A model generated the notes under the pieces. The model was given only the letters and a program-made list of their open reading frames with translations. It did no database searches and had not been told where the DNA came from. DNA of 64,000 bases from Bacterioplanoides pacificum (GTDB lineage Bacteria; Pseudomonadota; Gammaproteobacteria; Pseudomonadales; Oceanobacteraceae). This document shows positions 18,297 to 28,016 of the stretch, piece by piece; the stretch's first letter is position 1, and each line of letters begins with the position of its first letter. Made by a program: the position numbers and the translations under genes. Location of the stretch: contig NZ_JBHRYB010000008.1 of NCBI RefSeq assembly GCF_042648445.1, forward strand, positions 62,001 through 126,000. The letters run 5' to 3'.

Positions 18297-18315
18297 AGTT
18301 TCCGATAGCGAGAAG

Positions 18316-19383
18316 TTAACGACTTAATACCGGGTAATCGGTATAGCCTTCTGGCCCCGGAGTATAAAAGGTATCCGGGTTGGCTTCATTTAATTCTGCA
18401 TTTTGCTGAAAGCGCTCAACCAAATCCGGGTTGGCAATAAAGGGTACGCCAAAGGCAACGGCATCCGTTTGCTGGCTGGCAATACTGCTGTCTGCTTCAT
18501 CACGGCTGTAGCCCATATTTGTGATCAGGTTACCGTTATAAGTTTCACGTGCCGGAGTGACCACATCGCCGGTTTGCAGGCCAAAGAAATCGGCGCGCAT
18601 CAGATGCCAGTAGGCCAGCTTAAAGCGATTGAACTGCTCGCCTAACCAGCGGGTCATCGCCACCGGATCACTGTCCTTCATGCTGTTGTAACTGTTCAGT
18701 GGCGAGGTTCTGACTCCGACCCGTGTGCTGCCCCATACTTCTGTCACAGCTTCAATGACTTCGAATAATAAACGCGCCCGATTCTCCAGAGAACCACCGT
18801 AACGGCCGCTGCGTTGGTTACTGCCATCACGCAGAAAAGCATCCAGCAGGTAGCCGTTGGCTGCATGGACTTCAACGCCATCGAAGTCGGCCTGTTTGGC
18901 ATTTTCAGCCGCCTGACGAAAACCGGCAATGATGTCCGGAATTTCAGCGTCGTCTAACGCTCGCGGCACGGTGTACGGTTTTTTACCTTGCGGCGTGTGT
19001 ACTTCATCGTCAATGGCAATCGCGCTGGGGGCGACCGGCTGTGCTCCATCGTTCAGATCCGGGTGACAGGCGCGGCCGCCGTGCCACAATTGCAAAACAA
19101 TTCGGCCTCCTCTGGCATGCACGGCATCAGTTACTTTTTTCCAGCCAGCGATTTGTTCGGCGGAATAAATACCGGGTTCATTCATAAACGCAGACTGGCC
19201 GGCCATCGCCATGGTGGCTTCGGCGATTAATAATCCGGCGCTGGCGCGCTGGGCGTAATATTCCGCCATCATGTCGCCGGGGATATGACCGGCTTCGGCC
19301 CGCGCCCGGGTCAGTGGTGCCATAATAATTCGGTTCGGGAGTTCGATATCTCCCAGTGTGATCGGAGTTAATACATCAGCCAT
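18316..19383 (-). CDS. nemA: Alkene reductase, Old Yellow Enzyme family
   Basis: This FMN-dependent, NADPH-using reductase acts on activated C=C bonds (and often nitro groups or N-ethylmaleimide). The 355 residues form a TIM barrel with LPNRIIMAPLTRARA at the start, the substrate-binding pair in VEVHAANGYLLDAFLRD, and GVRTSPLNSYN; QLWHGGRACHP supplies FMN contacts. Length fits NemA. It is monocistronic between two terminator-bearing gaps. The natural substrate is unknown. Confidence 0.92.
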   Translation of the reverse strand: MADVLTPITLGDIELPNRIIMAPLTRARAEAGHIPGDMMAEYYAQRASAGLLIAEATMAMAGQSAFMNEPGIYSAEQIAGWKKVTDAVHARGGRIVLQLWHGGRACHPDLNDGAQPVAPSAIAIDDEVHTPQGKKPYTVPRALDDAEIPDIIAGFRQAAENAKQADFDGVEVHAANGYLLDAFLRDGSNQRSGRYGGSLENRARLLFEVIEAVTEVWGSTRVGVRTSPLNSYNSMKDSDPVAMTRWLGEQFNRFKLAYWHLMRADFFGLQTGDVVTPARETYNGNLITNMGYSRDEADSSIASQQTDAVAFGVPFIANPDLVERFQQNAELNEANPDTFYTPGPEGYTDYPVLSR

Positions 19384-19535
19384 TCGTAGGCTCCTGCAGG
19401 ATTGTTGTTGACGGTATTCAATGTATGAACGCTGATAGGCCGCAACAAGCGCTGCTTATTGCAACGCAGCATCATAGTGACAACAACAATCCCCGGTTGC
19501 CGGTAACTGGCGGCAACCGGGACAAACACCACCAC

Positions 19536-22406
19536 TCAGAACTGATAACCAACCGTCAGATACACTTCGTCTTTACCGGCGTGCTGATCGAAGCCGTGGG
19601 CATACCCCAGCCGAACCGGCAGTGGCATAGCGTAAAACACCACCAGATCGGTACTGAGCTCCACCCCGGCCGACGTGAGGTAATCGCTTGACTGACCTTC
19701 CTGCCAGGCGGCGCCATGATCGATAAACAGATTGGCCCCGACATTCCCCAGGCCGACCGGCAAGACCCCCAGGTTACGTTCGATGCTGCTGAGCTGGGTA
19801 CGCCATTCCAGCGTATTCACGTTCAGCCGGGTACCGGCACGGACGGCATCGTCATAACCGCGTAATGCCCAGCTGTCGCGCCCGAATAAGGTGTCGCTGA
19901 ACTGCAGGTCGTTGCCGCCCAGAGTAAAGGGTTTTGATTGTCCGGAGGCATAGGCATTGGCGGTGTTAAACGCCAGCACACTGGAACCGGGCAGATCGGC
20001 GTAGGCACTCCAGTTAAGGTTGATGACTTCGCCGTCGTAATCGCTGTCGATAACATTATTGGTTTCCCAGATCAGCGCCGCGTTGTGACCCCAGCTGTAG
20101 CCTGGTGTGTTGAGGTACGCTTCGGCATTGGAAAAGTCCAGCCGGGCGCCGAATAAGCCTTCTTTTGTGGCCGGCAGCATTTGTACATAGGCCGGGTTAT
20201 CGTTGTTGCCCGTCAGGTCTTTTTCCTGATCGCTGTGAATACCAACACTGAATTGCAGGCGGTTTTCGAACGCGTGCAACAGATTAATTCGGGCCAGTTC
20301 CAGCACGTCCGAGCGGCGGATCTGCAGCCGTTGTTCGCCGTTGATATCGTGTTCGCGATAGCTGTGCTCGCGCAGGGCACTGAACTGCCATTTATTGTCA
20401 TAAAAATATTGCAGCGAGCCTGCGTTTAAATCGTTATCGAAATCGTAGCTGTAAGATGCAATATAGCTGTGACGTAACAACGCATCGGCGCCATCAATCG
20501 CTGCGCCAGCCAGGGTGGCGTGATCATCTCCGCCAAATAATGGCATCCAGCGGGTCGGGCTCAGGGTTGGCCAGGGGCTGTAATCCCGGCCCTCAGAGTG
20601 GCTGACCGGTTGCTGATACGGATCCGGATAGTTGTACTGGCCCTGGGTTTCATCAAGCGCGAATTGTGCGACCGGCTGGCCGGGTTTTATCAGGCTGTGC
20701 TGATAACCCCGGGCGTTGTAATTCTGGATAAATACCTTGCCGTCAACCCACTGCGGGGCCAGCGCACCGCCCATTAAATGACTCAGCTGAGTAACCTGGC
20801 GGCTGTTTAAATCGAGCTGGTAAATGTTATAAGTCTGATCATAATCGGCGGCGTAAATCAGTGTATGCGGGTTGATAAACTGCGGGCCGGTTTCGATGGC
20901 TTTGCTGTTTGTCAGCGCCTGCCACTGGCCAGTGGTGATATCAAATAACTCCAGATTCCAGCCCTGATTTTTTCGTTTTACCGTCGCAACCAGAGTTTTA
21001 CCATCCGCTGCCACTGTGTATTCGCCTAATACATCGTCCAGGCTGCCTTGCCATAAGGTGCGCAATAATTCGCCGTTTTCACTTAACAGATCGAGCTGAC
21101 TGATACCGTCCTGCAGGCGTTTGGCGATCAGTCGCTGGGGCTGGTTCAACCCCGCGTTTAACCACTGCACCTCGCGGTAGCGGCTGGCTTCAGTCAGACG
21201 TTTTTCGCGGCCGTTTTCGAGTGTGAATATATCCGACCAGAAACGGCCATCGGCGCGGCTGGTTAAACGTGTATACAGCAGCTGACCACGCGGGTTAACC
21301 GCCAGACTGGTGGCTCCCTGAAGCTGAGCCAGGGTTTGTTGTTTGCCGTCGGGCGAGATTCTGACAATGGCCTGGCGGTCGTCGCCGTTACGGCGCAGAT
21401 AATAATAATTACGGCCGTCAGAGGCGCTGGCATCGAGGGTATAACCTTCGTTACTGACGGTTTGTAAGGCGGTGGTGTCCTGCGCGCTGAGGGCGGTGAT
21501 CTGGGGCTCAAATTTCTGTTCTAACCAGCCTTTAAATTCGTTCCATAATGCCGGGTAACTTTTGCCGTAGACCTTTTTTACATCCGGGTTAAGAAATACA
21601 AACGGCACGATATTGCGTGAGTACAGCGCCATATACTGGCGCAGTTTCTCTTCACCATAGGTTTCCGTCAGGAACTGGTAATAATAAGCACCGTACAGAT
21701 AATGTTTACCCAGCGGCCAGTCGCGCAGGCTGATGGTCACCTGATTGAGATCATCAATGCCGTTTAATACCTCCATACGCATCTGCATATCGTAACCTTT
21801 GCTCTGACCACGACCGAGACCCAGCTGATGATCTGTTTCGGTATATACCGCCAGGCCTTCGATTAAAAAGCCGGGCTGATAAGCATGTGGGAAGGTCAGT
21901 GGGTTGCGGCCCAGTACTTTTCTGACGCTCGCCGGAAATCCCCGAGCCATGTCCAGGTGAATAATATGGGTCAGTTCATGGGTGATCAGCAGGTTAAGCC
22001 AGTCGTCATAGGCTTCCAGTGTGGTTCCGCCATCCGGCGGACTGAGAAATACCCGTATCTGATTAAACGGGTCCGGGGTTGCCCAGCCATTCGATGCATC
22101 AAAGTCGTCGGTTAACACCATCTGGATTTTATCCTGTGGCGTCCAGCCCAGCCGTTGGGTCAGCAGCGGCCACTGAGTTTCGGCAATGGTGGCCGCCCGT
22201 TGTGCCTGCGGCTGGTGCTGGCTGAGAAAATGAACCGCAAAGTGATCGGTTTCCAGTGTTTTCCATTCCTCACCCGGCAATACCCAGGCCACAGCGCCTT
22301 CGTTGTTGGCCGACACGATGGCCGGCGCTAAGGCCAGGGCTAGCGCCAGGCCGGTGTAACGGATAACACGACTTAATAAACGCAGGCTGTTGTGTAAACA
22401 GGCCAT
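19536..22406 (-). CDS. Outer-membrane protein: metallopeptidase-like head, TolB-like propeller, barrel
   Basis: The 956-residue protein has three parts. After a signal peptide (LALALALAPAIVSA) comes a zincin-like domain with HELTHIIHLD near residue 143 and downstream EGLAVYTE, so HExxH plus a distal Glu. The middle (about 310-600) has repeated TolB/WD40-type blades (for example RAIVRISPDGK-like GDDRQAIVRISPDGKQQ and DLLSENGELL). The C-terminal third resembles an Omp85/surface-antigen barrel and ends YLTVGYQF, with the terminal Phe of barrel proteins. The ATG at 22406 has GAGG at good distance; 22430 is a weaker start. Role unknown. Confidence 0.75.
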   Translation of the reverse strand: MACLHNSLRLLSRVIRYTGLALALALAPAIVSANNEGAVAWVLPGEEWKTLETDHFAVHFLSQHQPQAQRAATIAETQWPLLTQRLGWTPQDKIQMVLTDDFDASNGWATPDPFNQIRVFLSPPDGGTTLEAYDDWLNLLITHELTHIIHLDMARGFPASVRKVLGRNPLTFPHAYQPGFLIEGLAVYTETDHQLGLGRGQSKGYDMQMRMEVLNGIDDLNQVTISLRDWPLGKHYLYGAYYYQFLTETYGEEKLRQYMALYSRNIVPFVFLNPDVKKVYGKSYPALWNEFKGWLEQKFEPQITALSAQDTTALQTVSNEGYTLDASASDGRNYYYLRRNGDDRQAIVRISPDGKQQTLAQLQGATSLAVNPRGQLLYTRLTSRADGRFWSDIFTLENGREKRLTEASRYREVQWLNAGLNQPQRLIAKRLQDGISQLDLLSENGELLRTLWQGSLDDVLGEYTVAADGKTLVATVKRKNQGWNLELFDITTGQWQALTNSKAIETGPQFINPHTLIYAADYDQTYNIYQLDLNSRQVTQLSHLMGGALAPQWVDGKVFIQNYNARGYQHSLIKPGQPVAQFALDETQGQYNYPDPYQQPVSHSEGRDYSPWPTLSPTRWMPLFGGDDHATLAGAAIDGADALLRHSYIASYSYDFDNDLNAGSLQYFYDNKWQFSALREHSYREHDINGEQRLQIRRSDVLELARINLLHAFENRLQFSVGIHSDQEKDLTGNNDNPAYVQMLPATKEGLFGARLDFSNAEAYLNTPGYSWGHNAALIWETNNVIDSDYDGEVINLNWSAYADLPGSSVLAFNTANAYASGQSKPFTLGGNDLQFSDTLFGRDSWALRGYDDAVRAGTRLNVNTLEWRTQLSSIERNLGVLPVGLGNVGANLFIDHGAAWQEGQSSDYLTSAGVELSTDLVVFYAMPLPVRLGYAHGFDQHAGKDEVYLTVGYQF

Positions 22407-22509
22407 AGGTAACCTCAGGTCAGCAATCAAACATTGAATCGGGTCGCAGTTTAAATGGGCCGGATTAATCGGGTTTTAACTGTTACGGCGTCTTTTATTC
22501 AGACAGCGT

Positions 22510-23505
22510 TCAGCTTTTTAATTGTTGTAGCAAGGATAACGCATGCAAACGCTGCTGTTCATCGTAAATATCGTTGGTAAACATCAGTTCCTGCACGGGC
22601 AGGCTGTCAATCAGCCGTGCCAGTTTGGATTGTACTGTGGCCGGGCCACCGGTCACGGCTAAGCCGAGAAAGGCATCGATCTGTAACTGTTCCATCGGGC
22701 TGCAGATCGCAGTCATCGATTCAACCGGTGGCGGCAAATACAGCGGCTGACCTTTCAGCAACGACAGCACCCGCTGTTGCGAGCTGGTGCTGAGGTATTG
22801 AGCTTCGTCATCGCTGTCGGCCAGAATTAATGGCAGGCACAGAATAGCGTACGGCTCCTTCATGCCCGGCGAAGGCTGGAAATTTTGCTGATAGAGTGCG
22901 AGAGCCTCACGGGCTAACTTCGGTGCAAAATGGCCGGCAAAGGCGTAGGGCAAACCACGTTGTGCCGCCAGCTGGGCGCTGAATAAACTGGAGCCCAGCA
23001 ACCAGATATCCACCTGACTGTCGGCGCCGGGGTAAGCGCGCACCCGTTTTTCAGCATTTGCCGGGCCTAGCAGGGCTTGCAGTTCAGCCACTTCCTCCGG
23101 GAAGCGCTCGGCACGCATATCATCACGCCGTAATGCCCGGCTGGTAATGGGATCAGTGCCGGGGGCACGGCCCAAACCGAGGTCGATACGGCCGGGAAAT
23201 AAACAATCCAGCGTGCCGAACTGTTCTGCCACGATTAACGGCGCATGGTTGGGCAACATAATGCCGCCGGAACCCACCCGGATACGTTCAGTGTGTGCCG
23301 CCACCTGGCCGATTAATACGGCGGTGGCACTGCTGGCGATACCGTCCATATTGTGATGTTCCGCCAGCCAGAAACGGTTAACACCGAGCTGATCCGCATG
23401 TTGAGCGTAACGCAGCATACGTTGCAGGGTTGCGCTGATGTTGCTGCCGCTGGGAACGGAGGCCAGATCCAGCAGCGAGAAAGGAATATCGGTCAGAGTC
23501 GCCAT
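22510..23505 (-). CDS. Luciferase-like flavin-dependent monooxygenase (LLM class)
   Basis: The 331 residues match the bacterial luciferase-like family, group MsnO8/YhbW: PFSLLDLASVPSGS at the start, FWLAEHHNMDGIASSATAVLIG, RIRVGSGGIMLPNHAPL and FPGRIDLGLGRAPGTDP. Such enzymes use reduced FMN and oxygen; the substrate is unknown and it is not a light-producing luciferase by context. It stands alone on the minus strand, upstream of the large outer-membrane protein gene by about 100 bp. Confidence 0.88.
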   Translation of the reverse strand: MATLTDIPFSLLDLASVPSGSNISATLQRMLRYAQHADQLGVNRFWLAEHHNMDGIASSATAVLIGQVAAHTERIRVGSGGIMLPNHAPLIVAEQFGTLDCLFPGRIDLGLGRAPGTDPITSRALRRDDMRAERFPEEVAELQALLGPANAEKRVRAYPGADSQVDIWLLGSSLFSAQLAAQRGLPYAFAGHFAPKLAREALALYQQNFQPSPGMKEPYAILCLPLILADSDDEAQYLSTSSQQRVLSLLKGQPLYLPPPVESMTAICSPMEQLQIDAFLGLAVTGGPATVQSKLARLIDSLPVQELMFTNDIYDEQQRLHALSLLQQLKS

Positions 23506-23737
23506 TATTTATCACCATCTGTTTTGCCGTGTCAGCATGGCATATCGGCGGTTGTGCATCATCCCGGCCTACCGGTACAGATTGTTGCGTGAGTGACGTG
23601 ACGGATCCCGATAATCATACCAGCCCTGCAACCACACCAGCGGCGAGCAGGGGTTATCGCAGGGGTCAGCGGTGATTATTTTTATCCACTGGCGAGCTGA
23701 ATGAAAATACCGGTAACTGTTCAAATATATGCTGCGG

Positions 23738-24637
23738 TCAGCGTCTGAACATATCGGCCGCCAGCAGGTAATCAATGACTGCCCGGGTGCGTTGCGGCAG
23801 CTGACGCCGTGACGGATATACCAGAGAAAAGATCATGGTGTCGCTGGCCACCGATGGCATCAGCTGAATCAGCTCGCCACGGGCAATTTCCTGACGCACG
23901 GTTGTTGGCAATAATGCGCCGACTCCCAGGCCTTCACACACCATCTGCTGCATCATCAGCGGCGAATTACAGCGGTATTGGGAGTCGGGTTTCAGCTCGA
24001 TGTGTTTACCGTGCTGGCGCAGCCGCTGGATATTATCGACGCTGGTCTGGGTCAGTACGATCCAGTGACATTGTTGCAGCTGCTGCAGGGTTTTAGGCAC
24101 CCCGTGGCGGTTTAAATAGTGAGGGCTGGCAAACAGTGCAAACTGTTCTTCATGCATTACCCGGGCGACAACCGAATCATCTTTTGGCAGGCCAATGCGG
24201 ATGGCCAGGTCGATCTGTTCGCCGATCAGGTCGCGCCGGCTGTCATCCAGTATCAGCTCCAGTTCTATTTGTGGAAAACGCTGACGTAAATCCGCCAGCA
24301 CCGGTAATACGTATTTATGGCCAATATCGTGATTCATGGTGAGAGCCACCCGGCCGGCGGGTTGCTGTGGTGTGGCGATGGCTTCCACCTGATTGAGAAT
24401 TCCCGGCAACTGGCGAGCCTGCTGATATACCTGCTGGCCTTCGCTGGTGATATTCAGCTGCCGCGTTGAGCGTTGCAGCAGCCGTACCCCGAGATCCTGC
24501 TCCAGCTGCGCCACCTGTTCGCTGATACGTGAACGGCTGCTGCCGAGTTTGCGGGCTGCGGCGGCAAAACTGCCACACTCCACAACACAGGCAAAGATGG
24601 CTAACAGGCGCAGATGAGAAAACTCTATTGTACTCAA
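23738..24637 (-). CDS. LysR-family transcriptional regulator
   Basis: The protein has the LysR winged HTH (about 8-65: FACVVECGSFAAAARKLGSSRSRISEQVAQLEQDLGVRLLQRSTRQ) and a periplasmic-binding-like effector domain. I place the start at a TTG at 24637 because GGAG lies 8 bases before it and the product (299 residues) has the normal family length; ATGs at 24694 and 24712 would add 19 or 25 unrelated residues. It is divergent from the quinone reductase gene at 24739, which it probably regulates from the shared 100-bp gap. Confidence 0.85.
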   Translation of the reverse strand: MSTIEFSHLRLLAIFACVVECGSFAAAARKLGSSRSRISEQVAQLEQDLGVRLLQRSTRQLNITSEGQQVYQQARQLPGILNQVEAIATPQQPAGRVALTMNHDIGHKYVLPVLADLRQRFPQIELELILDDSRRDLIGEQIDLAIRIGLPKDDSVVARVMHEEQFALFASPHYLNRHGVPKTLQQLQQCHWIVLTQTSVDNIQRLRQHGKHIELKPDSQYRCNSPLMMQQMVCEGLGVGALLPTTVRQEIARGELIQLMPSVASDTMIFSLVYPSRRQLPQRTRAVIDYLLAADMFRR

Positions 24638-24738
24638 AGTCCGAACTCCGTATCCGGTATTGATCGTCTTATGGTGACGAAAAGTGTGCGCCATACTGGC
24701 TGCGAATTCCACATAATGATATTTGAGAGGAGCATTTT

Positions 24739-25593
24739 ATGATTGCCATCACAGGTGCCAACGGCCAGTTAGGCCAGCTCGTAATTCACAGCCTGCTGCA
24801 GCAGACCGATGCCGCTAATATTGTCGCGCTGGTACGTAACCCGGATAACGCCGGGTCATTAACGGCGCTGGGTATTGAAGTGCGTCAGGCGGATTACAAC
24901 CAGCCACAAACCTTAACCGCAGCATTGGCCGGAGTGCAGCAGCTGTTACTGATTTCTTCCAGTGAAGTGGGTCAGCGGGTTGAACAGCATCAGGCGGTGA
25001 TTGATGCCGCCAGCCAGGCGCAGGTGTCGTTGCTGGTGTACACCAGCATCCTGAAAGCCGACCGCAATCCGATGTTGCTGGCGCAGGAGCATAAAATTAC
25101 TGAGCAGCGGATTCAGCAATCCGGCCTGCCGGCGGTGATTCTGCGCAATGGCTGGTACAGCGAAAACTACACCGGCAATATCGCAGCGGTGTTAAACACT
25201 GGCAGTGTGGTCGGTGCCGCCGCGGATGGGGTATTTTCCACCGCCAGCCGTCAGGACTATGCCGCTGCCGCCGCTCAGGTGTTGCTGCACCCACACAGCC
25301 ATATTGGCCAGACCTATGAACTGGCCGGTGACCAGGGTTTTACGCTGGCCGGTTATGCTGCTGAAATTGCCCGCCAAACAGCGGATGCCGTGTCTTACCG
25401 TAATCTGGAACAGGCTGAATATGTCGCGTTACTGCAACAGTTTGGGTTGCCGCAGGGATTTGCTGCGGCGCTGGCGGATGCCGAAGCCTGTGCCGCGGAA
25501 GGCTGGCTGGCGGATGACAGTCAGACGTTAAGCCGTTTGCTTGGCCGACCGACTACGCCGCTGGCGGACAGCGTGCGTCAGGCGCTGAGTTAA
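24739..25593 (+). CDS. qorB: NmrA-type NAD(P)H:quinone oxidoreductase (QorB-like)
   Basis: The 284 residues form an atypical short-chain dehydrogenase: Rossmann motif ITGANGQLGQLV, VALVRNPDN, LLLISSSEVGQR and YTSILKADRNPMLLAQEH, all as in E. coli QorB (YtfG) and fungal NmrA relatives. QorB-type proteins reduce quinones or sense the NADP state. GAGAGGAGC precedes the ATG. The divergent LysR gene is the likely regulator. Confidence 0.85.
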   Translation: MIAITGANGQLGQLVIHSLLQQTDAANIVALVRNPDNAGSLTALGIEVRQADYNQPQTLTAALAGVQQLLLISSSEVGQRVEQHQAVIDAASQAQVSLLVYTSILKADRNPMLLAQEHKITEQRIQQSGLPAVILRNGWYSENYTGNIAAVLNTGSVVGAAADGVFSTASRQDYAAAAAQVLLHPHSHIGQTYELAGDQGFTLAGYAAEIARQTADAVSYRNLEQAEYVALLQQFGLPQGFAAALADAEACAAEGWLADDSQTLSRLLGRPTTPLADSVRQALS

Positions 25594-25767
25594 GCGCAAC
25601 AGTGGCGCGACAGCAGGCAACTGTGCTGGTTGTCGTGTCCACAACCGGCTCATCAGCAGGCTGATGGGTAACAGCAGCCACAGATGTTGCCAGAGGATGA
25701 CCAGCAACAGTGCAGCGCCGGCCAGTAGCAGCAGTAACGCGTTGAGAAACATAGTGTTTTTTGTCAT
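25528..25767 (-). CDS. Small membrane protein, 79 residues, antisense to the qorB end
   Basis: A frame from the ATG at 25767 encodes a protein with two adjacent hydrophobic helices (LNALLLLLAGAALLLVILWQ and LWLLLPISLLMSRLW) and a basic C-terminal tail (RQRRSRSAK). Its last 66 bases overlap the qorB 3' end on the other strand. No clear ribosome site is seen and no family is recognised. The membrane pattern makes it plausible, but it could be a chance frame in Leu-rich sequence. Confidence 0.4.
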   Translation of the reverse strand: MTKNTMFLNALLLLLAGAALLLVILWQHLWLLLPISLLMSRLWTRQPAQLPAVAPLLRLTQRLTHAVRQRRSRSAKQTA

Positions 25768-25860
25768 GTCGTCTGGCCGGGTCAGGTAACAGCGCTGCAG
25801 GTTAACAGACAAATATGTCAGCGGTATGGCAAACAACTCAATGACGCAGGGTGGTTGTGA

Positions 25861-27444
25861 TCAGTGTGAGTCCGGATCCGCCAGCGGTCGGTCACTGGCG
25901 CTGGCCGGGCATAACACAATCTGATCGCGGCCATTGTCTTTGGCGCTGTATAACGCTTCATCGGCCCGGGCAAACAGGGTTTCCGGTGTTTCGTTTTCAT
26001 CCTGTTGCAGTTCGGTGATACCAATGCTCAGGGTGATCGGTTTGTTGATTAACGGGGCGATGGCGCGTGAGGTTGCCAGCCGCTGGCGCAGCCGCAGGGC
26101 CAGGCCGTTGGCTTCCCGGGCACTGGTTTCCGGACAGACGATGCAGAATTCGTCACCGCCCCAGCGTCCCACCAGATCGGATGGACGTGACTCTTTTTTT
26201 AATAAATCGGCCACCACCATAATAATGGCATCGCCGGCCAGATGGCCGAGCTGGTCGTTGATGTGTTTAAAGTGGTCAATGTCCACCAGTAACAAAGATA
26301 AGGCGTGACGATAACGACTGCAGCGTTCGATTTCGGTGGCGAACAGCCGGTCGATCCCCATACGGTTGAGGGTGTTGGTGAGATAATCGGTTTCGGAACG
26401 TTGTTTCAGTGCCAGCTCTTTTTTCTTGCAGCGTACAATAGCAATGCTGTGCGGAATGCCGGCCAGTGATAACGATGAAATAGCGATATCCAGCGGCAGT
26501 GGTTCGCCGTTTTTATCCACCCCTTTAAACAGCTCGCCGTTTTGCGCCATCATGCGTAAGCCACCTTCGCCGGAAAAACGCTGCCGCAGTTGTTGATGTT
26601 GCTTGGCAAAGTGTGGATCAACCAGATCTTCGACCCGCTTTTGCTGCAGTTCATCCGGCTGGTAGCCAAACATTTCCGCCAGCCGCGGGTTACTTTTGAC
26701 AATCTGGCCATCGCTGTCGGCCACCAGAAAACCATCCGGAATCATTTCGAATAACGCTTCCAGATCGGCCTGAGAATGGCTCAGGCGGTAAATCAGCAAA
26801 CCACAATAAATACACAGAATCACCAGTACCGGTACACCGAGATAGCTCAGTTGAGATAACCGCCGTTCGGCAATAATCATCAGCTCAGAGGTTTGTTGTT
26901 CGACCTGGTTGTGTTCCAGCGACAACAGCTGTGCCAGTTGTGACAGGGCGAAGGCGGCGGGGCTGTCGTCGACCCTGACCTGATCGTCCAGTTGGGCGAC
27001 TGACTGCTGGCTGGCCTGGTTATGGCGAATACTCTGTAAACGGCTGGCATAACGATCGATCACCTGTATCAGCTGTTGCAGATATTGTTGCTCCCGTTCG
27101 CTCATCGGGTATTGCTGATATTGGCTCAGCAGCTGCTGGCTGAGCATCATTTCCTGTTGCGCCGCCAGCAGGTAGGAAGGGTCACGACGAATGACATAAT
27201 TTTTAAAATGGTGGATAAAACCACTGTAACCAATCGCCGCCCGCAACTCGTTCAGGCTGTCGTATTTGTTACGTGTCAGGGCGCTGTATTTTTTCCACTC
27301 GGTATTGAGCTGGTGGATATCGCGGTTGGTCTGGAAGGTGATCATCAGCAGTGCGGCGGTGGCCAGTAGCAGGGTGATCAGAATCAGGTTTATTCTCAGT
27401 AACGCAGCCCGGTCGGCCTTATGTTTAAAATGTTTCTGCTTCAC
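25861..27444 (-). CDS. Membrane diguanylate cyclase with PAS domain
   Basis: The 527-residue protein makes cyclic di-GMP. A first helix (LILITLLLATAALLMITF), a periplasmic helical sensor region (about 40-205) and a second helix (YLGVPVLVILCIYCGLLIY) precede a PAS domain (MIPDGFLVADSDGQIVKSNP) and a GGDEF domain. The active site is GRWGGDEFCIV, and RPSD five residues before it is an intact product-inhibition site. The domain start is DYLTNTLNRMG. It stands alone; the signal is unknown. Confidence 0.93.
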   Translation of the reverse strand: MKQKHFKHKADRAALLRINLILITLLLATAALLMITFQTNRDIHQLNTEWKKYSALTRNKYDSLNELRAAIGYSGFIHHFKNYVIRRDPSYLLAAQQEMMLSQQLLSQYQQYPMSEREQQYLQQLIQVIDRYASRLQSIRHNQASQQSVAQLDDQVRVDDSPAAFALSQLAQLLSLEHNQVEQQTSELMIIAERRLSQLSYLGVPVLVILCIYCGLLIYRLSHSQADLEALFEMIPDGFLVADSDGQIVKSNPRLAEMFGYQPDELQQKRVEDLVDPHFAKQHQQLRQRFSGEGGLRMMAQNGELFKGVDKNGEPLPLDIAISSLSLAGIPHSIAIVRCKKKELALKQRSETDYLTNTLNRMGIDRLFATEIERCSRYRHALSLLLVDIDHFKHINDQLGHLAGDAIIMVVADLLKKESRPSDLVGRWGGDEFCIVCPETSAREANGLALRLRQRLATSRAIAPLINKPITLSIGITELQQDENETPETLFARADEALYSAKDNGRDQIVLCPASASDRPLADPDSH

Positions 27445-27599
27445 TGCGTAACACCGGATACTCTGTTCAGGACAATCCTGTCAGTGTACTCCGGGTCTGC
27501 TGTTGCTGCCGACGCTGTTTAGCTCGTCTTACGGCATTTGTAGGCAATGTCTCACAACTGTCGCTTCAGGACACAGCTGTCAGGTGGGTCTCTGCCGGC

Positions 27600-28016
27600 T
27601 CAGAAAGTCAGGTTTATTCCCACATAAGCGCTCTGACGCTGATGGCGATACTGCCAGCCTAACTCCAGGTATTTGATCAGTGTCAGCCCTGCCTGGGGGG
27701 CGATTTCAGCGTCGCGATTAATACTGCCGCCCACAAACAGGGTGGAATAACTGCCGGGAATGGGCAGCACCCAGTCGAGGCTGGCCGTACTTTGCCAGTC
27801 TGGCTGGTATTGCGCAGACGGGGCATAGCTGATGTAACTGCGCCAGAACAGGTCCGGGTTTTCATTGTGATAACCCAGCCGGATACCATCCTGCTGGCGC
27901 AATGAATGATTAAAGCCCTGTAAAAAACCGAACGCCCGGGCCGTTGGGCTGACCAGCAGAGTCGTCAGCAATAGCGTGCTCAGCAGCATCGGCAGTGGTG
28001 TTTTATGGCGTGTCAT
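27600..28016 (-). CDS. Exported protein, possible small outer-membrane barrel
   Basis: From the ATG at 28016 the 138-residue product starts with a signal peptide (LLSTLLLTTLLVSPTARA). It continues with alternating beta-like segments (SGIRLGY-type GIRLGYHNENPDLFWRSY; STLFVGGSINRD; ELGWQYRHQRQSAYVGINLTF) and ends in Phe, a pattern of outer-membrane barrels. It overlaps the end of the TudS-like gene by 14 bp and so is likely the last gene of the cmoM operon. No named family is recognised. Confidence 0.6.
   Translation of the reverse strand: MTRHKTPLPMLLSTLLLTTLLVSPTARAFGFLQGFNHSLRQQDGIRLGYHNENPDLFWRSYISYAPSAQYQPDWQSTASLDWVLPIPGSYSTLFVGGSINRDAEIAPQAGLTLIKYLELGWQYRHQRQSAYVGINLTF

Larger units (their letters stand above)
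17941..18315. other. 375-bp gap with gene remnants
   Basis: The gap holds a hairpin GCATCTCAG-GCTG-CTGAGATGC at 18022-18043, a minus-strand quinone-reductase remnant (18013-18129), a short plus-strand open stretch ending VERYNDNAYTQHNRN (about 18194-18260) of unknown origin, and a bidirectional terminator. It looks like the scar of a lost gene pair. Confidence 0.5.
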
